64,000 nt of DNA from Chloroflexota bacterium. Its GTDB lineage: Bacteria > Chloroflexota > Anaerolineae > Anaerolineales > Villigracilaceae. The stretch spans positions 39,014 to 103,013 of the forward strand of contig JACPYX010000023.1 in assembly GCA_016195815.1 (NCBI GenBank). The letters are read 5' to 3'. The first letter of the stretch is position 1. Every line of letters starts with the position of its first letter. Of this stretch, positions 34,640-43,238 are shown piece after piece. A model generated the notes under the pieces. That model saw nothing but the letters and a program-made list of their open reading frames with translations. It had not been told where the DNA came from and did not search any database. A program made the translations under genes and the position numbers.

Positions 34640-35800
34640 ATGCCCTATTTCATAACATCCACCATATTATTCGTTGCGGGCCTTGCCATCATCTATTGGC
34701 TTCACAATCAATATCATCTCGATATTATTGTTGAGCCGGTCGAATCACCAACAAACGCGCCGATGATCTCCATCTGTATTCCGGCGCGCAACGAAGAGAA
34801 AAATATTCGGGCTTGCGTGGAAGCCGCGCTCTCGCAAACTCATCCCAATTTTGAAGTGATCGTTTTAGACGACCGTTCAACGGATTCAACGCCGAAAATT
34901 CTGCGCGACATTGCCGCGCAGACAGACAAATTAAAAGTCATTCTCGGCTCGCGCCTCCCCTCGGGCTGGGCGGGCAAGCCTCATGCTTTATTTCAGGCCG
35001 CGGCTTGCGCGCGGGGCGAGTGGCTATGTTTCGTGGACTCAGATACTTTTCTGGCGCCCGAAACGCTTTCGGCATGTTATGTCAAAGCTGTTGAAACCGG
35101 CGCGGATTTGTTCACGATCATGACCAGGCAGATCACCGGTACGTTCTGGGAAAAAGTTGTGATGCCGTTGGTGATGACCGCGCTGTCGGTTGGATTCTCG
35201 CCGCGCAAAGTCAATGACCCAACGACGCGCGACGCGATTGCGAACGGTCAATTTATTTTAATCAAGCGCAGTGTGTATGATGCCGTCGGCGGGCATGAAC
35301 GCGTCAAAGATCAGATTGTGGAAGACAAGGCCATTTCGGAGCAGGTCAAGTGGAGTGGTTATCGCCTAATTCTCGCGGATGGCGTGAAAGTGGCGAGCAC
35401 GCGCATGTACACTTCGTTTCCGTCCATGTGGGAAGGCTGGACAAAGAATATTTATCTCGGCCTGCGCAGTCATCCTGCCCTGCTGGCGCTGGGCGTGTTT
35501 GGCGGTTTCCTTTCTGTTGCAGCCGCTTTGTTCCTGCCCATTTGGCCCTTGCTTGGACTCTTATTGTATATTCGCGGCGGCGGATGGATGGAAATCTTAA
35601 TTGTTCTCGAAGCGTTGATTGTATGGGGAGTATTGATCTGCGCTCGCGCAGAAGCGGCGCGCCAACTGGAGATTTCGCGCTGGTACGCGCTGACTACGCC
35701 TTTGGGAGCGGGAGTGTTCGCGGCCATGATGCTGGCTTCGGCCTGGAAAGTGTTATCCGGCCGGGGCGTGACGTGGCGCGGACGAAGATATAATCCATGA
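34640..35800 (+). CDS. membrane-anchored family 2 glycosyltransferase
   Basis: 386 aa. An N-terminal helix (residues 4-20) precedes a GT-A domain: ISICIPARNEEKNI, VLDDRSTDSTP, FVDSDTFLAP (the DxD-type site) and QIVEDKAISEQV (the catalytic ED). Two or three C-terminal helices follow (LLALGVFGGFLSVAAALFLP and others). The layout resembles carotenoid glucosyltransferase (CruC-like) and similar lipid glycosyltransferases. The ATG is 3 nt after the sbcC stop, so it is cotranscribed, though a functional link is unlikely. Acceptor unknown. Confidence 0.85.
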   Translation: MPYFITSTILFVAGLAIIYWLHNQYHLDIIVEPVESPTNAPMISICIPARNEEKNIRACVEAALSQTHPNFEVIVLDDRSTDSTPKILRDIAAQTDKLKVILGSRLPSGWAGKPHALFQAAACARGEWLCFVDSDTFLAPETLSACYVKAVETGADLFTIMTRQITGTFWEKVVMPLVMTALSVGFSPRKVNDPTTRDAIANGQFILIKRSVYDAVGGHERVKDQIVEDKAISEQVKWSGYRLILADGVKVASTRMYTSFPSMWEGWTKNIYLGLRSHPALLALGVFGGFLSVAAALFLPIWPLLGLLLYIRGGGWMEILIVLEALIVWGVLICARAEAARQLEISRWYALTTPLGAGVFAAMMLASAWKVLSGRGVTWRGRRYNP

Positions 35801-35851
35801 AATTCGGGAACAATTGGAAACCGGCAGCGTCAGCATGGCAAGGAGAACGCC

Positions 35852-36298
35852 ATGAAAAAACTTTTAGTTTCCACCATTCTATTTGCAATTTTGTTGTCCG
35901 CCTGTTCGCCGCCGGCAAATTTGGAATTGACAAGAAATCAAGAGAAGTGGCAAATGGCGAATATCAGTCATTATCGCTTTCGCCTGGCAGTCACATGTTT
36001 TTGTCCGTTCAGCCAGAGAATGCCGCTGGCGATTGAAGTCGAAAATGGGCGGGTTGTTTCAATGGTTTATAGCGACGGCACGCCCGTCCCGGATAATGAA
36101 CGCGAATTTTTCGCGCAATACGAAACGATCAACGCGCTGTTCGGTTATACAAAAGACTCCATCGCGAAGGCTGATGAAATCCAAATTCAGTACGATGGGG
36201 CATACGGTTTTCCATCCGGCGTGCAGATTGACTTCATCAAGAATGCGATAGATGATGAGTTGTCGCTGTATGTTCAAAGTTTTGAACCGCTGAATTAA
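35852..36298 (+). CDS. DUF6174-type lipoprotein
   Basis: 148 aa. A type II signal peptide (MKKLLVSTILFAILLSAC) puts the lipidated cysteine at residue 18. The mature part has NISHYRFRLAVTCFCP, VENGRVVSMVYSDG and the C-terminal IQYDGAYGFPSGVQIDFI, which fits the small DUF6174 family; its function is unknown. An AAGGAGAAC ribosome site precedes the ATG. A strong terminator follows. Confidence 0.82.
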   Translation: MKKLLVSTILFAILLSACSPPANLELTRNQEKWQMANISHYRFRLAVTCFCPFSQRMPLAIEVENGRVVSMVYSDGTPVPDNEREFFAQYETINALFGYTKDSIAKADEIQIQYDGAYGFPSGVQIDFIKNAIDDELSLYVQSFEPLN

Positions 36299-36324
36299 AC
36301 GGGGGCCGGTTTGAGGTCCGAAAA

Positions 36325-36360
36325 AGAAGCGACGCGCTGTACGCGCGTCGCTTCTTTTAT
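36325..36360. terminator. rho-independent terminator after the DUF6174 lipoprotein gene
   Basis: AGAAGCGACGCG pairs perfectly with CGCGTCGCTTCT, flanked by A-run and TTTTATTTAT. It also lies just past the end of the convergent phosphoribosyltransferase gene, so it can serve both. Confidence 0.9.
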
Positions 36361-36364
36361 TTAT

Positions 36365-36880
36365 CTAAATTGGTTCTTCGCCGAGAATCATTTTATCCAG
36401 CCCGCGGTCTATTTCCCATGGATAGATGATGAAGGCGTCGGTAATTGCCGCATAATAATCGGGGCGGACGCTGCCAAGCAGATTTCGATATGGGTTGAAG
36501 TGCATCACGCATGTTTCAGGAAAGCCGCCCGCGGCGGATACGCGATTTTTTACGGCTGTGATGGTTCGCCCCGACCCCCATACATCGTCCACGATGATAG
36601 TTGGGCGGCCGCGCAATTTATCTTCCGCAGGAAATTGGATGAACTCCGGCCATTCTCTCAGAGATGATGGCCGGTTGTTCGATTGAGCGGGGAAATCCAC
36701 CGCGGCGGTCAGGATGTGAGTGATGTTCATGGCTTCGGCGAGCATCCCGCCGGGGACAATGCCGCCGCGCGTGATCATGACCATCGCGGTAAATTCCCGG
36801 CGGAATTGTGGAAGGAGGTTGTCAATCAAGCGATCCACCTCGTCCCATGTGATCATTTCACGTCGCTGATCGGGTTGCAT
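36365..36880 (-). CDS. type I phosphoribosyltransferase
   Basis: 171 aa with the PRT fold. The PRPP-binding signature IIVDDVWGSGRT is at about residue 95-106; an upstream VMITRGGIVPGGML strand carries the pyrophosphate loop. It resembles xanthine/hypoxanthine-type purine salvage enzymes, but the hood region (FNPYRNLLGSVRPDYYAAIT) does not settle the base. It lies 11 nt downstream of the membrane protein gene on the same strand. Confidence 0.8.
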   Translation of the reverse strand: MQPDQRREMITWDEVDRLIDNLLPQFRREFTAMVMITRGGIVPGGMLAEAMNITHILTAAVDFPAQSNNRPSSLREWPEFIQFPAEDKLRGRPTIIVDDVWGSGRTITAVKNRVSAAGGFPETCVMHFNPYRNLLGSVRPDYYAAITDAFIIYPWEIDRGLDKMILGEEPI

Positions 36881-36891
36881 TCAGATATGTT

Positions 36892-37788
36892 CTAGCCGAG
36901 CACTGCGGCGAGCGGGGCAGGCGCGGCCACGCGCATGGGCTGGCCTGCGGCTTGCGCTTTTTCCGCTTCACGCGCCCAGAGGTACAGGCAGGTATGATAG
37001 GCGGTGCTGGTGTAGGTGTTGATCACGCTGGCCGCCATTGCAAAGGCAAAGAAGATCAACAGGCCGAGCGCCAGGCCGATAACATAAACGATAGTGGATG
37101 AACCAAGCGCAAACACCAGTCCGCCGCCGACAGCAAAGCCGATGACCGCGCCGATCACTGCCAGGGCAAAACCGATCAGGCCTGTGACCCATTTGACGCC
37201 GACCGTGCTGACGCCGATCAGAAGCAGGTTGTTCTTGGTAATCTGTCCGACGCGTTTCAAAGCGTTGCCGATGCTGACGTCTTCGATGGTCATCACAGGT
37301 AAAAGCAGGAAGGCGGCTTCCGTCCAGACGGTGTCGATCAGCCCGGCCAGCATCCCGCCGATGAGATTGCCGCCGCGCCGGTTGCGTCCGCCGCGCAGTT
37401 GACTCGTCAGCAGGTTGACGGCGGTCGAGGCCGCGGCCAGCGCTGCGATGTCGAAGAAGTCGCGCTGCACGACAGCCCAGGCTTTATCCATGCGCCCGTC
37501 ACCTTCAGACAGGTATCCGAAAATGAGATACACAGTCATAGCCGAGAAGATATACGAGACAATGTAATTCACAAAGATCAAGATCGCGCTTAGCGCAAAG
37601 ATAATGATGTTTCCAATTTGCGAATCGCTGAATAAAATTACAACTGCGATGATCGGGATGATCCCGATGATAGAGACGACCAGCCCTGCAAACAAGGAAT
37701 AGATGGATGGTTTGATGAGATCTTTATCTTTGAAGGCCATCCGCCATGCTTCTTGCAGGAACGACCAGCCACGAGAAAGTGATTGCAT
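36892..37788 (-). CDS. DUF6159-like polytopic membrane protein
   Basis: 298 aa with six hydrophobic helices. The cytoplasmic start (SLSRGWSFLQEAWRMAFKDKDL) followed by a first helix and a later FLLLPVMTIEDVSIGNALKR segment resemble the uncharacterised DUF6159 family. The Gly/Val/Ala-rich region near 200-245 is a helix hairpin. A strong AAGGAGG ribosome site precedes the ATG. Function unknown. Confidence 0.75.
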   Translation of the reverse strand: MQSLSRGWSFLQEAWRMAFKDKDLIKPSIYSLFAGLVVSIIGIIPIIAVVILFSDSQIGNIIIFALSAILIFVNYIVSYIFSAMTVYLIFGYLSEGDGRMDKAWAVVQRDFFDIAALAAASTAVNLLTSQLRGGRNRRGGNLIGGMLAGLIDTVWTEAAFLLLPVMTIEDVSIGNALKRVGQITKNNLLLIGVSTVGVKWVTGLIGFALAVIGAVIGFAVGGGLVFALGSSTIVYVIGLALGLLIFFAFAMAASVINTYTSTAYHTCLYLWAREAEKAQAAGQPMRVAAPAPLAAVLG

Positions 37789-37814
37789 TACTGCCTCCTT
37801 CTAAGTTTTCACGA

Positions 37815-40346
37815 TTATAGCAAACTTATCGGCTCTACTTCAACCCGCCAGCCTTTCAACCAGCGCGAGGCCTGGCCGCGCAAGAGAGAAGCGGGATCGG
37901 CGGCGCGCAAGATTATTTGCCAGCGATAGTCGCCGCCGAGTTTCGGGAAAAAGCAGGGAGCCGGGCCGATTAAAGTGACCTGTCTCCAATTTTCAATCTC
38001 TCGTTGTTTTTGGATTTTGTCTGCAAGTGCGCGCGCTTCTTTTTCTGCGATGACAGAATCGTGATGACGAAATTCCAGGCGCGCCAGCCGCGCAAAGGGC
38101 GGATATCCCAATCGCCTGCGTTGACTCAACTCCTGCTGGTAAAAACCATTGACATCATGCCTGGAGGCGGCCTGCACCGCATAATGCTCGGGCGAGAATG
38201 TTTGCAGAATAACCTGCCCGCCGCGCGACGAACGGCCGGCGCGGCCCGCGACCTGAGTCAATACTTGAAAGACGCGTTCCGCCGCAAATGGGTCGGGCAA
38301 ATGCAGACCCACGTCTGCCAGCACAATGCCGACCAGCGTAACGCGCGGCAGGTCGAGTCCTTTGGCAAGCATTTGCGTGCCGATCAACACATCCGCGCGG
38401 CCTGATGAAAAATGCGTCAAAATAATTTCGTGCGCGTCTTTTTCACGGGTCGTCTCCCAATCCCAGCGTAATGTACGCGTCTTCGGAAACAAGGCCTGCG
38501 TTTCGCTTTCAACTTTCTCGCTTCCAAGCCCATAGGCGCGAATATTTGCGCCTCCACATTCGGGACACTTCTTCGGCATTTGTCTTGAATATCCGCAATG
38601 ATGGCAAAGGAGTTTGAAGTTTGAAGTTTGAAGGTTGAAAGAATCTTTACCTTCAGCCTTTGACCTTGAACTTTCAACATGCGCAGTCATCGGCGTGTCG
38701 CAACGCGGGCATTTCACAACGTACCCGCAATCGCGGCAGAAGACATAGGTCGCAGTGCCGCGCCGGTTTAAAAATAGAATCGCCTGTTCGCCGCGTTCCA
38801 AAGTTTTTCCAAGCGCGTCGGTCAATTCACGGCTGAAGATGCCGCGGTTGCCGGCCTTCAATTCTGCGCGCATATCAACGATGTGGATTGGGGGCAGATC
38901 CAGCCCTTTAACGGATTCCGCTTCAGGGTCCGACGCGATGCGTTGAGTCAACTCCAGGCGGACACTTTCCCCGCTCTCGGCCTGACTCTGCTGAACGACG
39001 GACGGGGTTGCCGTCCCAAGCAGTAGAACCGCGCCGCACGTCCGCGCGTAAACCTGCGCGGCGTGGATGGCGTGATAAAAAGGCGGCTCGCTCTGGTAAT
39101 AAGAATTGTCGTGGCATTCGTCCGCGACGATGAGGCCGGGATTGGGCAGGGGCGCGAAGAGCGCACTGCGCGGCCCGATGATGATTTTGAGCTGGCCTGC
39201 GCGGGCGCGCCGCCATGTATCGTAACGCTCGCCCTCGGAAAGTTTGGAGTGCATCAATCCGACCTGGCCGGGAAAGCGCGCCATAAACCGGCGGACAGTT
39301 TGCGGCGTGAGCGAAATTTCGGGCACGAGGATGATGGCTTGCCTGCCGCGCCGGATGGTTTCTTCGGCGGCGCGCAAATAAATTTCTGTTTTGCCGGAGC
39401 CGGTCACGCCTTGCAGAAGAAATGGCTTGACAGGTTTTCCTTCGGCGAGCTGGCGAAATGTCAATTCGATTTTTTGCCAAACATTTTGCTGTTCATCGGT
39501 CAACACCAATTTCCGGCTTCCTGCTTCCCGGTGTTCGATCTTTTCCAACGGGTCGCGGAAAATTTCTGTCTCGCGCAAAATGATGAGCTGGCGTTCTTCC
39601 AATTCCTGCAGGTCGGAAATGTTGCATCCGCTTTCGGCGCAGACCCACGCGACGTTGATCGCTTCTGGTTGTTTGATCAGAAACTGCAAGGCCTTTTGTC
39701 TTCGCGCGCGCGTGGCAGCGGTGTTTCCCAAATCTGACATCGCGGCTGTGGCGATTTCAGGCGTAACAGCCAACTGTGCGGTGCGAATAAATTTTGGCCG
39801 GATGGTGGATGGCGGCAGGACGGATTGCGAAGTCAACACGCCGCGCTTCACCAGATACTGTGCGGGCTTGCGCCAATCCACTTTGGCGATGTGGCGGTCA
39901 ATCTGGCGGCCGCGCAGGGGGCCTTTTTCTTTTAGCAGTTTCACGAGACGAGCGGCGATATTCGATGATTGGATGTCCGTTTCTCGAATGTCCGTTTCTC
40001 GAATGTCGAATATCGTGTCCACTTGTTGATTCAAGCCGGGCGGTAGAAATAGTGCGATGATCGAAGCCAGCGATGAGAGTGTTGACTCCGCCAAAGATTC
40101 GGCCAGTAAAATTTGTGCTTGTGTAAGCACGGGTTCAGAGTCGACCAGTTCGATGATTTCTTTTGTTTCGGCGATGGACGGCTGGTTAACAAAACGCAAA
40201 ACAATCCCCTGCGCGGTTTGTTTTCCAAACGGAACGATGACGAGATGTCCAACACCGATTTGTCCGGCCAGAGATTCGGGCAGGGCATAATCAAAAACGC
40301 CCGCGACGGACGGGACGTTGACAGCAAGTTGAACGAATACAGGCAT
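37815..40346 (-). CDS. priA: primosomal replication-restart helicase PriA
   Basis: ATP-dependent 3'-5' helicase that reloads the replisome at stalled forks. 843 aa. N-terminal DNA-binding domain, Walker A GVTGSGKTEIYLRAA near residue 312, DECHD for Walker B, zinc-binding CRDCGYVVKCPRCDTP then CHHCGYS and CPECGG, and the helicase ending VAGRAGRSSRGGQV. Between the zinc pairs about 22 extra residues (ESSRSKAEGKDSFNLQTSNF) come from an intergenic-type repeat, and a second one is near residue 111-130 (DIRETDIRETDIQSSN). The protein start is 4 nt after the MEMO stop. Confidence 0.95.
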   Translation of the reverse strand: MPVFVQLAVNVPSVAGVFDYALPESLAGQIGVGHLVIVPFGKQTAQGIVLRFVNQPSIAETKEIIELVDSEPVLTQAQILLAESLAESTLSSLASIIALFLPPGLNQQVDTIFDIRETDIRETDIQSSNIAARLVKLLKEKGPLRGRQIDRHIAKVDWRKPAQYLVKRGVLTSQSVLPPSTIRPKFIRTAQLAVTPEIATAAMSDLGNTAATRARRQKALQFLIKQPEAINVAWVCAESGCNISDLQELEERQLIILRETEIFRDPLEKIEHREAGSRKLVLTDEQQNVWQKIELTFRQLAEGKPVKPFLLQGVTGSGKTEIYLRAAEETIRRGRQAIILVPEISLTPQTVRRFMARFPGQVGLMHSKLSEGERYDTWRRARAGQLKIIIGPRSALFAPLPNPGLIVADECHDNSYYQSEPPFYHAIHAAQVYARTCGAVLLLGTATPSVVQQSQAESGESVRLELTQRIASDPEAESVKGLDLPPIHIVDMRAELKAGNRGIFSRELTDALGKTLERGEQAILFLNRRGTATYVFCRDCGYVVKCPRCDTPMTAHVESSRSKAEGKDSFNLQTSNFKLLCHHCGYSRQMPKKCPECGGANIRAYGLGSEKVESETQALFPKTRTLRWDWETTREKDAHEIILTHFSSGRADVLIGTQMLAKGLDLPRVTLVGIVLADVGLHLPDPFAAERVFQVLTQVAGRAGRSSRGGQVILQTFSPEHYAVQAASRHDVNGFYQQELSQRRRLGYPPFARLARLEFRHHDSVIAEKEARALADKIQKQREIENWRQVTLIGPAPCFFPKLGGDYRWQIILRAADPASLLRGQASRWLKGWRVEVEPISLL
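38610..38680. repeat. TTTGAAG quasi-tandem palindrome inside priA
   Basis: TTTGAAG occurs three times in a row, then GTTGAAAG (38634-38641) pairs perfectly with CTTTCAAC (38671-38678). It codes in frame for extra residues between the two zinc-binding cysteine pairs of PriA, where other PriA proteins have a short loop. Confidence 0.75.
39956..40016. repeat. second quasi-tandem repeat inside priA
   Basis: GTCCGTTTCTCGAAT occurs twice in tandem, flanked by CGATATTCGA on one side and TCGAATATCG on the other, which are inverted. It is read in frame as DIFDIRETDIRETDIQSSN in PriA. Confidence 0.75.
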
Positions 40347-40349
40347 AGA

Positions 40350-41192
40350 TTATTTTGTTTTCAAAATCGCGGCCGCGCCGTAGCCGACAACCGCAGTGTA
40401 ATCGCCGGTCACATCGCCAGAGGTGGCGTGACGCAAAATTTGGACTTTGTCCGCGCCGAGTTCGCGCGCGGCCCACATTGCGGCAGTCAGCGCGCCGAGG
40501 CCGCAGGCAAAGCCTTGTCCGTTCAATTCTGCGTCGAAGACGCCTTCAGGGTTAAACGATTCGATTTTTTGGAGCATGGTCTTATCGAGCGTATTGGCAG
40601 TTTCCTGATCGTAGAAATGCGACAAGTCCGTGCTGGCAACGATAAGCGCGTTCTTGCCTTGAAGGATTTTTGCGAGAGCATTGCCTAATCCGCGCGAGAC
40701 GCGCGGGTCTTGCGCGCGTACCATGACGGGCAATAATTTCCATTCGGGGGTCAGTGTGCGCTGTAAAAAAGGCAATTCGATTTCAAGCGAATGTTCGGGG
40801 TCGTTGGAGATGGCAGTGAGTTCGAGATCAAGACCCGATTGAAGTTCGGAGTTGAGCGCGTCCACTGCGGCTTTGTCAATCGTCACCGGGCCCAGCGGCG
40901 TTGCGTACGCGTCATGCGCGGAGGTGAGCAGGGGCGCGCGGTGGTAGTTGTGAAAAGGCGAGAGAACGGCGACCAGATCAAAGGTCCGGCCGCGAAGCGC
41001 TGAAAAGGCATAACCTGCCACCGGGCCCGAGTAGCGGTGTCCGGCGTGAGGAGCGATAACCGCGATCATATCTCCATCCAATTCGGGAAGTTTCGCGTTG
41101 TCTATGTATTTGTCAACGGCGCGCGCGAGAGCGGCAGGATTTCCCTCATACCAAAGTCCGGCAATGGGCGATGGGCGAAGGTTTGCGTTCAT
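40350..41192 (-). CDS. MEMO family protein (AmmeMemoRadiSam protein B)
   Basis: 280 aa from the ATG at 41192 (MNANLRPSPIAGLWYEG). Family markers: VIAPHAGHRYSGPVAGYAF, LSPFHNYHRAP, ALIVASTDLSHFY and the C-terminal GDVTGDYTAVVGYGAAAI. MEMO proteins share the fold of non-haem iron dioxygenases and bind metal through conserved histidines; their bacterial role is unclear and often tied to a radical SAM partner, not seen here. A TACAAT hexamer lies 6 nt upstream without a ribosome site. It is followed directly by priA. Confidence 0.88.
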   Translation of the reverse strand: MNANLRPSPIAGLWYEGNPAALARAVDKYIDNAKLPELDGDMIAVIAPHAGHRYSGPVAGYAFSALRGRTFDLVAVLSPFHNYHRAPLLTSAHDAYATPLGPVTIDKAAVDALNSELQSGLDLELTAISNDPEHSLEIELPFLQRTLTPEWKLLPVMVRAQDPRVSRGLGNALAKILQGKNALIVASTDLSHFYDQETANTLDKTMLQKIESFNPEGVFDAELNGQGFACGLGALTAAMWAARELGADKVQILRHATSGDVTGDYTAVVGYGAAAILKTK

Positions 41193-41198
41193 AAAATG

Positions 41199-41204
41199 AT
41201 TGTA
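41199..41204 (-). promoter_or_regulatory. -10 box of the MEMO-priA unit, leaderless arrangement
   Basis: TACAAT on the minus strand, 6 nt before the ATG at 41192. An in-frame upstream extension of the protein would run through this box and lacks family similarity. Confidence 0.45.
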
Positions 41205-41223
41205 GCACAAGTGAATCTTAAAC

Positions 41224-41254
41224 AATGAGACCGGCTTATTTGGCCGGTCTCATT
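41224..41254. terminator. hairpin terminator downstream of the PsbP-like lipoprotein gene
   Basis: AATGAGACCGGC pairs perfectly with GCCGGTCTCATT around TTATTTG. On the minus strand it is followed by GTTTAAGATT, a poor T-tract, so termination may be partial. Confidence 0.65.
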
Positions 41255-41267
41255 TCTTGCCGATTGA

Positions 41268-41930
41268 TTACGGAATTCTGTAGCTGGCAATGACGTTATC
41301 CAGTATATCTATGTATTGGTCTTTATAATCATTGCCCCAGTTAATGGTGAACATCAGGAAGGTGTAGCCGCCGCGGATCTCCAGGAACGAGAGGCCCGAA
41401 TAACCACCGGCTTTGGAATACCAGGTTAAGCGATCACTGCCATCGCTTTGTTGCTTTTCCTCGGTGACCCGGATGTCGCCTTCTTTGCCCGTCTTGCTAT
41501 AAAAGGTGTTCAGCAGATACAGACCAAATTTGGCCTCATCACTGCCGCGGAAAGCGGTACCCTCATTGTAGACAATGCTCTCAATCACAGCATTGCCATC
41601 CGGTGAGGTAAAAGTATCAACGTAGTAATAATTGTTCTGTTTGTCTCTGGTCTGACTGTACTTCCAATCGCCCGGCACTTCGATTTGAAAGTAGTTGTTC
41701 TCGTCGGTGAAGGAAACAAGAGCGCTGCTGTTGCCTGTATTGCCACTATTGTTATTGCTGTTGTTATTGCCATTGTTATTATTGCTGTTGATGCTCGGCG
41801 CCTGGGTTGGGACCTGTTGTTGCTGTGTAGGCTGGGCAGCTGGAGTAGTTGCTATGCTGCTGCAAGCCAGTCCCGCAATGATGATGATGACGACAAAGCC
41901 AATTAAATAGAAATTACCATGCTTTTTCAT
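41268..41930 (-). CDS. lipoprotein with Asn/Ser linker and PsbP-like domain
   Basis: 220 aa from the ATG at 41930, fixed by the GGAG 8 nt upstream. Lipobox GLAC at residues 20-23 after a strong hydrophobic stretch. Then a Gln/Pro tract and about 25 residues of almost pure Asn/Ser/Gly, encoded by TTGTTATTG-type codons. The C-terminal 140 residues (FTDENNYFQIEVPGDWKYS and IESIVYNEG) have the look of a PsbP/DUF1795-like mixed fold. It has its own promoter. Extracytoplasmic; partner unknown. Confidence 0.75.
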   Translation of the reverse strand: MKKHGNFYLIGFVVIIIIAGLACSSIATTPAAQPTQQQQVPTQAPSINSNNNNGNNNSNNNSGNTGNSSALVSFTDENNYFQIEVPGDWKYSQTRDKQNNYYYVDTFTSPDGNAVIESIVYNEGTAFRGSDEAKFGLYLLNTFYSKTGKEGDIRVTEEKQQSDGSDRLTWYSKAGGYSGLSFLEIRGGYTFLMFTINWGNDYKDQYIDILDNVIASYRIP

Positions 41931-41960
41931 ACACATCTCCTCTGTATTTGGTTTTATATG

Positions 41961-41989
41961 ATTATATAGAAATAACCTGTCAGATACAA
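41961..41989 (-). promoter_or_regulatory. promoter of the PsbP-like lipoprotein gene
   Basis: On the minus strand TTGTAT (41989-41984) and TATAAT (41966-41961) are 17 nt apart; a ribosome site and ATG follow about 30 nt later. Confidence 0.6.
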
Positions 41990-42066
41990 GCAAAACAGGC
42001 TGATACTTTCGGTTGATTTTGTTCTGGGAAAATGGCGATTGATTTTGCTTTTCCGCCGTTGATATT

Positions 42067-42549
42067 TTACTGGCGGGGTGCAAGAATTATTTGTGTCGCG
42101 CGAAACGCAAGCGCGGGCAGGTTTTGATATTCAAACCATCCCGCCAGATCGGCATCGTCTGCCGCGCGCAGTTGGCCGTTGACGATTTCGCCCTGATACA
42201 CAATAATAAAATCCGCGCCGCGCGGGTGTTCGCGGCCGGCGATAATATCCAGCACGCGCGTGACGCGCACCGTCAGGCCAGTCTCTTCCAAACATTCGCG
42301 TTCCGCGGCGCGGGCCGGGTCTTCGCCTGCATCTACAAAACCGGCCGGCAGAGTCCACAGTCCGCGAAAAGGTTCGTTAGCGCGGCGTACCAACAGTACG
42401 CGGCCATCCTGTTCGAGCAGAATGGCCGCGGCAACTTTTGGATCGGCAAAATAAATCCATCCGCATTGCGGGCAGACCGGGCGGACGCGCCCAAATCGTT
42501 CGGCGCGTTCAACCTGCGCGCCGCAACGCGGACAAAAACTTATTTCCAT
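42067..42549 (-). CDS. Nudix hydrolase with N-terminal zinc ribbon
   Basis: 160 aa. Zinc ribbon CPRC...CPQCG at residues 6-29, then a complete Nudix box (GFVDAGEDPARAAERECLEE) at about 71-90, with the metal-binding REcLEE glutamates intact. The layout is like the C-terminal half of NudC (NAD pyrophosphatase) but lacks its SQPWPFPxS tail, so the substrate is open. The start overlaps the end of the anti-sigma gene by 10 nt, making it the third gene of the sigma operon. Confidence 0.88.
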   Translation of the reverse strand: MEISFCPRCGAQVERAERFGRVRPVCPQCGWIYFADPKVAAAILLEQDGRVLLVRRANEPFRGLWTLPAGFVDAGEDPARAAERECLEETGLTVRVTRVLDIIAGREHPRGADFIIVYQGEIVNGQLRAADDADLAGWFEYQNLPALAFRATQIILAPRQ

Positions 42550-43238
42550 TTCTTGCGGAATTTACGTTCGCTGGCGCGGCGGATCAACCATGCGGACGCG
42601 CCTGAACTGACGGCGACGATTGCCAGGCCGATTTGCCAGACGAAAGGAATCGGCGCTTCATTCGGAACTTGAGCCGGGCCGCCGCTGTTTGTTTCTGGCG
42701 CGGCGCTTTTGGCGTATGGCGACTCGGTCGGCGCGACCAGATCAGCAGGTTGCGTTGGAATGGGGGCCAAAGATGTGATCACTTCTGGCGTGGGAGTTGA
42801 CAGTGTGGCGGCGAACGGTGCAGGCGCTTGGGTCGCCGGGGCTTCCTGCGGCGCAGTTTCGGGCGCTCCTCCGCCGCCCATTCCAAACGCGGGTTGAGCG
42901 GCCGAAGACAAAGCAGGAGTCGCAGCGGGAGCCAGGCTGTTAATGGCGAATGTTGCAACGAAGAGCAGAGTCGCCAGCACGGTTGCGAATCTAAAGGCTG
43001 GATAGGCGCGCGGTTCGGGTGGTTTTATTCCGGCCATTTTGGGAGTGAGTGTGAAGTTGCGCGGGGCGCGTCGCTGTGGCAGTTGACGGAGCAAGCCGCG
43101 AGATTCGCGCAAGTCATCCATAATGGCGCGCAGGCTTGGGTCGGAAGAGAGGCGGGATTCCAGCCGAATAGAATCAGACGGACTTAGTTGTCCGTCTAAA
43201 TATGCAGAAAGAAGTTCAACGTCTCGGAAAGAAGTCAT
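42540..43238 (-). CDS. membrane-anchored anti-sigma factor
   Basis: 232 aa. Residues 1-45 (VELLSAYLDGQLSPSDSIRLE) match the helical anti-sigma domain that binds ECF sigma factors, though the usual HxxxCxxC zinc motif is absent. A single helix spans about 83-102 (FATVLATLLFVATFAINSL), a Pro/Ala/Thr-rich periplasmic stalk follows, and a second helix near 205-222 ends in a basic tail. It overlaps the sigma gene by 4 nt and has AAGGAG upstream. It probably keeps the sigma factor inactive until an envelope signal arrives. Confidence 0.82.
   Translation of the reverse strand: MTSFRDVELLSAYLDGQLSPSDSIRLESRLSSDPSLRAIMDDLRESRGLLRQLPQRRAPRNFTLTPKMAGIKPPEPRAYPAFRFATVLATLLFVATFAINSLAPAATPALSSAAQPAFGMGGGGAPETAPQEAPATQAPAPFAATLSTPTPEVITSLAPIPTQPADLVAPTESPYAKSAAPETNSGGPAQVPNEAPIPFVWQIGLAIVAVSSGASAWLIRRASERKFRKKWK

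Noticed and set aside
41735..41800. TTGTTATTG tandem as a possible regulatory repeat
   Set aside because: It codes in frame for the Asn/Ser linker of the lipoprotein.
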